DNA from: Candidula unifasciata
Taxonomy: Eukaryota; Mollusca; Gastropoda; Stylommatophora; Geomitridae
Direction of reading: 5' to 3'
DNA: 64,000 nucleotides
Assembly (NCBI GenBank): GCA_905116865.2
Contig: CAJHNH020002079.1
Location: 463,866 to 527,865 of the forward strand
Shown here piece after piece: positions 58,957 to 64,000 of this stretch. Each line of letters starts with the position of its first letter. The stretch's first letter is position 1. The notes under the pieces were generated by a model. It saw only the letters and a list, made by a program, of their open reading frames with translations. It did no database searches and was not told the origin of the DNA. Position numbers and translations under genes: made by a program.

Positions 58957-59140
58957 AAGCCTGGCTCTCTAGCGTAGTTGGCTAAGCCTGAAATCCTTGT
59001 GGTGCGGGTTCACTCCCGGGAGTAGGCAGAAAAGCAACATTTCTCCCAGATTTAGGGTACATATCATGAAATCAATGCCGAAGGGTTGCGATATCCATAG
59101 TACCGATATCTATAGGGTTGACAACTCATGGTTTCTGGAT
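58957..59140 (+). mobile_element. SINE-E copy 2
   Basis: Head GCCTGGCTCTCTAGCGTAGT with GGGTTCACTCCCGGGAG as B box, then AACATTTCTCCCAG and GGGTTGCGATATCCATAG. It begins a few bases after the GAA tail of LINE L4 and leads into a SINE-D. Confidence 0.8.
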
Positions 59141-59149
59141 ATAAAAAAT

Positions 59150-59335
59150 AAAATAAAAAGACGGATCAACATTACGGGACAAGAGTAGAAACCCAAAAAT
59201 TTTCCGTTCTACTTCTGACTCAAGTCTGAGTCCGAAGAATCTCAGCCCAGTGCACGAACTTCGAAGCACCGGCCAGGATCCTGATAAAGTTTGGGTAGAT
59301 TTTCAACTCCAAATTTTGCCCGGCCAAGTATTATC
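59150..59335 (-). mobile_element. SINE-D, 5' truncated
   Basis: Plus strand GACGGATCAACATTACGGGA, TTCCGTTCTACTTCTGACTC, CAGTGCACGAACTTCGAAGC, GGTAGATTTTCAACTCC. Confidence 0.75.
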
Positions 59336-59339
59336 CCGA

Positions 59340-59960
59340 AAACAGCCTCTCAGATAACTAGTGTTAGACAACAAAGCTTAAAACACAGTCTAAATTATAT
59401 AATCAACTAAAAGTCAGCACAACGTAAAACACAAACAAATCGGTCGCTGAACTCACTGGCATTACCTAGAAAACAGCGCTTAAAACACCAACAGTCTAAA
59501 TCACATTAACAACGAAATGTCATTGTAAGGACTAACACAACAGATGTAAAGCGATCTCTGAACTCACTGGTATTATCCAGAAAAGGGTGAACTTAGACAA
59601 CTGGTGTCTAAATAATAAAAATTAGAACGAAAAACAAACATACAAGCAGAATAAACGGATCAGCTGAAAAACCACAGGCGGCTTCCAGGTATCCTGGGCG
59701 GGGGAAAAAATCGTCGGCAGTTGCTTGTATCTTGGGCGTCGCAGTACGGGTTGTTAGAGGGGGAAGCTGACGGAGTTTTATTGGGGTATTCTCCTAGAGT
59801 TGAGATTTTCTCTGTGAATTTACCCATGTTACTCTTTGACAGCTTTCAGGGGCGTCGCTGTAGGAGGTCGGCGGCAGAAATGCTTATGGCTGTGGAAATA
59901 AGGGAGTTTCTTACAACTTTCTGCATCGGACAGTTTGTAAAATGTCGATTTTCAAGCCAG
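59340..59960. other. No gene recognised
   Basis: Contains a loose duplication (CGCTGAACTCACTGGCATTA at 59.44 kb and TCTGAACTCACTGGTATTA at 59.55 kb) about 105 bp apart. The 92-codon frame from 59721 is unrecognised. Confidence 0.45.
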
Positions 59961-59961
59961 T

Positions 59962-60350
59962 GGTGCGTCGAGTTTATGAGACTAGACTCATATTTTTAAA
60001 TACTAGTCGATGGGTGATGAGGTCAAAATCCCGCCTGTCACCTTTACTTTCCAGATCTTTACCCTCTTCTGCCTCTCTAGCCCCCAGTGAAGCATACGGC
60101 CCTCAACCAACTCACGCCAAGTCGTTCTATCAGGTGCTATCGCATGCAGTTCTCCCCACGACCTCCCCATCTTTCTAACTTCATTCCCCAGCTCTCTTCT
60201 CCATGTGTGTGTGTTGTGTGTTGTGTTTTTTTTTTTTGGCCTTCCTTTATGCCTACGCCCTGTGGGTTCCAATGCAAAGACATTTCTCATCATATCAGAT
60301 CTTTACTTGCTACTCATTTACAGTTGAGTCAGTCTGGAAGCCAAGGTCAT
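59962..60350 (-). mobile_element. SINE-A split by a LINE L7 insertion
   Basis: Left piece: GTCGATGGGTGATGAGGTCA, CCGCCTGTCACCTTTACTTT (SINE-A 3' part). Right piece: CAGTTGAGTCAGTCTGGAAG, CCAAGGTCAT (SINE-A middle). The two are adjacent in intact SINE-A copies. Confidence 0.75.
60063..60295 (-). mobile_element. LINE L7 3' end, 11-bp target duplication
   Basis: CAGATCTTTAC at 60052-60062 and 60296-60306. The minus strand encodes NVFALEPTGRRHKGRPKKKN, a short His/Thr stretch, WRRELGNEVRKMGRSWGEL and APDRTTWRELVEGRM: the C-terminal part of a LINE ORF with the GRPK and DRT.WRELV motifs. Only 233 bp, strongly 5' truncated. Confidence 0.85.
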
Positions 60351-60536
60351 GAACACAATGCGGCTACGTACGGACGAACACATGCCCTTCAGAGCCGCAG
60401 AAGAGTTCGGGCATTTAGTCTGAACCTAAATGTTTGCGGACCAGACGGCATCATATAAGAGAGAACCGTGTGACAGTTTGGCCATCAGATAACATCAGAT
60501 TGGCTTCTCACCAAAGTTATCAGCGAATTATTTATT

Positions 60537-60920
60537 GTTTATTCAACAAATCAACATCAAAGCACACTGGTAGTAACCCATAAGTGCTCAGTTCTTCTGC
60601 TAACTCGAGCCTGAGTCTGAAGAATCTCAGCGCAGTGCACGAACTCTGTAGCACCGGTGAGGATTCCTGAAATACTTTGGGTAGATTTTAACTCCAAATA
60701 TTGCTTGAGCAACGCTGTTAGGCGACTCGTTTCGATTTCCAACTGCCAAGGGATATTTTACGAGCGCAACAATACACACTGGCGTCCGGTCTTACTACCC
60801 AGAGACGAGGGGAAATTACTAGGTCCACGTGAAAAAATCCGAGCCTTCACAGGGGCTTGAACCCGGAACCTCTAACACTCGAGGCTTGCACACCATGCCT
60901 CGAGACCCCGCAGGTCCCTA
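60537..60920 (-). mobile_element. SINE-D, longest copy
   Basis: Minus strand: tRNA-like head (GCGGGGTCTCGAGGCATGG; B box CCGGGTTCAAGCCCC), then the whole SINE-D body to a tail with TTGATTTGTTGAATAAAC on the same strand. At about 380 bp it is the reference for the family here. Confidence 0.85.
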
Positions 60921-61002
60921 TTAGCGACTACATACAGCCAACGTCCATTGGATAGATCTCTCCACTTTTTTTTTTTAAACTTCTGTATTTTTTTTTTAAA
61001 GT

Positions 61003-61237
61003 TGGCGTCTGTGGCTTAGGCGTTGCGAACGCGCTTCGTAATGCCGGGTACCGGGTTTGATCCCAGCTGTGCACTGTTTTTTCTTGCTTTGGTTTCGACA
61101 GTGGTACCGGGAGCTGACCATTTATAAAACAATGGCAAACTACTGAACGTAAAATTCGCCTAGAAATACCAAAACAGCCCCCCGCCCCCACCCCCAAAAA
61201 TGTTGGGGTTGGTTCTGCAACGTCCTGTAATGGATAC
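61003..61237 (+). mobile_element. SINE-B, full length
   Basis: Head GGCGTCTGTGGCTTAGGCGT (A box), CGGGTTTGATCCCAGCTGT (B box), body GGTTTCGACAGTGGTACCGG, tail GCAACGTCCTGTAATGGATA. A CCCCGCCCCCACCCCC run sits in the 3' part. Confidence 0.88.
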
Positions 61238-61514
61238 GCAACTGACTATTTAGAAGAAAAATTATTGACTGCCAGAAGGCTGTAAACAAAACGACAACCA
61301 ACACTACACGGTGTGGTCTATAAGAGAATAATATATATGTATATTCTTTTCTTTTTTAAATTGTTTTACTTTTAATGTTTGCAGATTACAATACGTATGG
61401 GAAACCTCCAGTACGACATAAACAGACTCAACACTTGTTGCAAGAAATAAACTATAAAAATAATACTGGACGTCCCAGAAATAATGAAATAAATAGAACA
61501 TCATTGCAATATCT

Positions 61515-61802
61515 CCCCCGTGTGGGTTCCGGGGCCCCATTGTGGGGAAAACAAGAATAGACCCACTGCCTCCCCAAAAGCATGTCGTAAGAGTCGACTA
61601 ATTGGGGAGCTTCCTTTGAAGTCGGAGTGCATCTGCCGGAGAGGCAAGGAACCAACAGTCTGTATTCAAGAGAATGAGATCTGTAAAACTGATGCACACG
61701 CAACACTCAGGTTCTGGAGCAGGACTGCAGTTCAGTAGTGGACGAGCAACCAGAACCTTCCGCCAGAGTGTACAGCTGGTGAACGCGAAGAAGAAGAAGA
61801 AG
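61515..61802 (+). mobile_element. SINE-C, full length with 12-bp target duplication
   Basis: ATTGCAATATCT at 61503-61514 and 61803-61814. Starts CCCCGTGTGGGTTCCGG and ends in (GAA)n. Best copy, with the 12-kb one, for defining the family. Confidence 0.93.
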
Positions 61803-61844
61803 ATTGCAATATCTTATCAATGTTAAAGGAATTACATTAAACGA

Positions 61845-62320
61845 GCTCGAGAGTTTAAGTACCTAGGCAGTGCTTTTTATAGAGGATGGAGCATTAGACA
61901 GAGAAATAGAAATCACAATACAGAATGCCATTAACATAAATCACCAAATGACGCCGCTTGCGAAGCATTAAGACAAGAGATGTATCAGAAATGCAGAGGG
62001 GGGTGGGGGTCAGATGAGACAGTTACCAATGAAGAATTAAGCCGATGAGTGATTTTCACAGATCACCAGAGAATCAAATGGTTTGGTCATATGGTCAAAA
62101 CTTTTAAAAAATCTGTCAGCAGATAGAGCGTACATAAGAAGAGCAGACTATAAACAAGAGGCCGGATAAGAGATGTGTGGAAGGAGTTTTAAAAAAAAAA
62201 TACACTAAATTTTTTTTTTATTTGACGCTAACACAAGCGACGCAACTAGCTAAAGACAGGAAACTACATACAATTCTGTGCGACACTTTGAGGCACAGGC
62301 AGTAGGATAAAAGAAAAAGA
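61845..62320 (+). mobile_element. LINE L4-like reverse transcriptase fragment
   Basis: Frames give an FKYLGS-like start, EDGALDREIEITIQNAINI, then RIKWFGHMVK and degraded C-terminal sequence. This is the region after the palm (FKYLGS...D.EI..RI..A). Many stops. Confidence 0.55.
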
Positions 62321-62492
62321 AATAATACAAATATTTGTTAAAATAAAAAAAAAACGGCCAAGCCAAGTAAGCCGTTTAATTTAGATTTCCGTACTTTTTA
62401 CACACAGTAGCGCAAATAGACATTCTCCTAGCAACTTTAAGTTAAAATAGGCAGATCATCCTTGTCACATATCAGGACAGTACATAAGCGAC

Positions 62493-62497
<5 letters not shown>

Positions 62498-62547
<50 letters not shown>

Positions 62548-62564
62548 CTCTCTCTCTCTCTCTT

Positions 62565-62646
<82 letters not shown>

Positions 62647-62670
62647 CTCTTTCTCTCTTTCTTTCTCTCG
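62498..62670. repeat. (CT)n microsatellite
   Basis: About 170 bp of CT with TTGCT and TTTCT interruptions; Ser/Leu and Arg/Glu frames are artefacts. It ends directly at element F copy 4. Confidence 0.96.
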
Positions 62671-63600
62671 GTCTACCCAACCAGGACATCACACAAGCAA
62701 TAAACATCCGGTAACACAAAGTGCCACCATGCGGATGAGGATCACACGTGGAGAAGTCTCAGAAACGCCTTTCAGCCGTTAGGCTATATTAATGGCATGG
62801 CTATATTCAGCAGCAAATACAGGGAGCCGAGACCCAGAAAAAGCCGCATCAAACACCAGATAAGAAAACTCCAACTCCAACGACGCTGATGAAACAGTTT
62901 CCGGTGGCAACTGCTGACCAAATAAACCAACGCATCATGGAACTGGAGGACCCGAACTTCTTTAACTCAGAACTGCAAGATGATGATGTTCTTTGGTCAT
63001 CACCAGAGGAACCATATCGACAGCCAAAACCTGAAATCAAACGAGGTCGACACCGTTACCCCAAACACTAATACCAGATACGACGCAACCAAGGCCAAAA
63101 TTACCGAAACCCTATGTAGGAGCAGTACTTTACAACAAGGATACGAGAAAATCACCAAATAAACCAGACCTCACCAGTATTGTCATCAGTACCTGACCAA
63201 GTCAATCGACCGCCGGTCCTTATTAGGATAGGCAATTTACTTTCCCCGGAAACAACAAACAGCCAAGGAATGCCACAATAAATCGATTCAACATCCAATC
63301 ATCTTGAGCGTAGCACAGGGCCAGCCAAATTACAAAAGCAACAGCAAGAGCGGAAACCACAACAAATAGAAAGCAACAATATTGAACACAATCCAAAATC
63401 AAATGAGATCGAGACCAGAAAACGTCACCACAAATATAGCTGAAAGGAAAGTGAGCAGAAATGTGAGCGGACCTAGCTGAAAGTGGTCAACGAAAGAGAA
63501 TTTGAATTTGAAATTCAGGGCTCCCTGAAAAAGCAAGGGTGGGGCTAAAAAAAAAATTAAAAAAAACAAAAAAAAAAAAAAACTGCATCCAACAAGGGGA
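62668..63600 (+). mobile_element. Element F copy 4, long form with internal coding remnant
   Basis: The F head (CCAGGACATCACACAAGCAA to CTATATTCAG) and F 3' part (AAAGCAAGGGTGGGGCTAAA) enclose about 740 bp absent from copies 1-3. The interior includes a 60-codon frame (62889-63071: QINQRIMELEDPNFFNSELQ, then QDDDVLWSSPEEPYRQPKPE, charged end) and further Gln/Asn-rich pieces, possibly a decayed first ORF of a transposon. I do not recognise the protein. The shorter copies look like deletion derivatives. Confidence 0.55.
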
Positions 63601-63940
63601 CGACTATCTGTACAACAACGCCCAGATCACACTTTCTCCCTCAGGAGAAAGGCGTTAGGTTTGCTATATGCTATCTGTGTACGCTTCGTGTCTGACGACA
63701 TCTCTTTTGACATAATGTTCTCGTAATCTTGTCAAGGTTGTCGCTTTACCGCGTTTCTTGGATCATCTATTTGTCCTGCCCCGTTCAGAGCATTGAAAAC
63801 ATCGGCCCGGTTCATTGCTTGCCCGTGCTTATCGTGGCCCATGGCCAGCTCCAGATTTAAAGTAGAAACATAATTAACAGCCAGTTCCCAAAAACCCGAT
63901 CTACTGACTAGAAACAGTGACACTGACACACACATCACAA
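63600..63940 (-). mobile_element. LINE RNH-A fragment, copy 3
   Basis: Minus strand LELAMGHDKHGQAMNRADVF, NALNGAGQIDDPRNAVK aligns with HADIINALREMGRIDDFGG of the 1.2-kb copy, just after the RNase H motif. Degenerate. Confidence 0.55.
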
Positions 63941-64000
63941 CACGACTGTCTTCCGTGAATTAAAATGCTGTATATCCATTCACAATATCCATTTGTAGAT

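Noticed and set aside
60003..60350. SINE-A and LINE L7 sharing a 3' tail (SINE mobilised by L7)
   Set aside because: The 11-bp repeat CAGATCTTTAC and continuation of SINE-A on the other side show that L7 simply inserted into a SINE-A.

Overview
This is repeat-dominated, non-coding or intronic DNA from an animal, most likely a gastropod mollusc. The signs are decayed non-LTR retrotransposons of several families, many tRNA-derived SINEs, short DNA transposons, and very large micro- and minisatellites. There is no operon structure, rRNA, intact tRNA or CRISPR. The gastropod assignment is an inference from the repeat types (including a SPIN-like hAT element, a group reported from a pond snail) and is moderately confident only. 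All family names below (SINE-A to SINE-G, LINE RNH-A/B/C, RTE-1 and so on) are local labels.

Layout. 1-12 kb: 3' ends of RNase H-bearing LINEs, SINEs, a 54-bp and a 91-bp minisatellite, and a LINE ending in a C2H2 finger. 12-16 kb: an RTE-type LINE on the minus strand (YADD box visible) split by two related MITEs, each flanked by 8-bp target duplications. 16-22 kb: dinucleotide tracts, a mariner transposase remnant and nested SINEs. 22.9-23.6 kb: the only convincing host coding exon (minus strand, 243 codons, good start context, GTGAGT donor). 24-33 kb: LINE ends, a hAT-like MITE, a decayed LINE with reverse transcriptase and RNase H parts, and triplet arrays. 33-43 kb: a 114-bp minisatellite, four copies across the window of an unclassified short element (F), a 1.23-kb 20-bp minisatellite and a (GAA)n tract. 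43-49 kb: a SPIN-like hAT element, then a LINE whose (AACT)n tail runs into a 4.5-kb tetranucleotide array. 49-55 kb: 49-, 43- and 44-bp minisatellites. 55-64 kb: weak exon candidates, more LINE/SINE copies and the longest F copy.

Main theme. Long simple-sequence arrays repeatedly start at the 3' tails of retroelements: AACT after RNH-A, GAA or another triplet after LINE L4, CTT (minus-strand GAA) after SINE-G, GAT after LINE L6. Many insertions can be delimited exactly by 8-16-bp target-site duplications, which gives a relative order of events. No multi-gene pathway can be reconstructed here.
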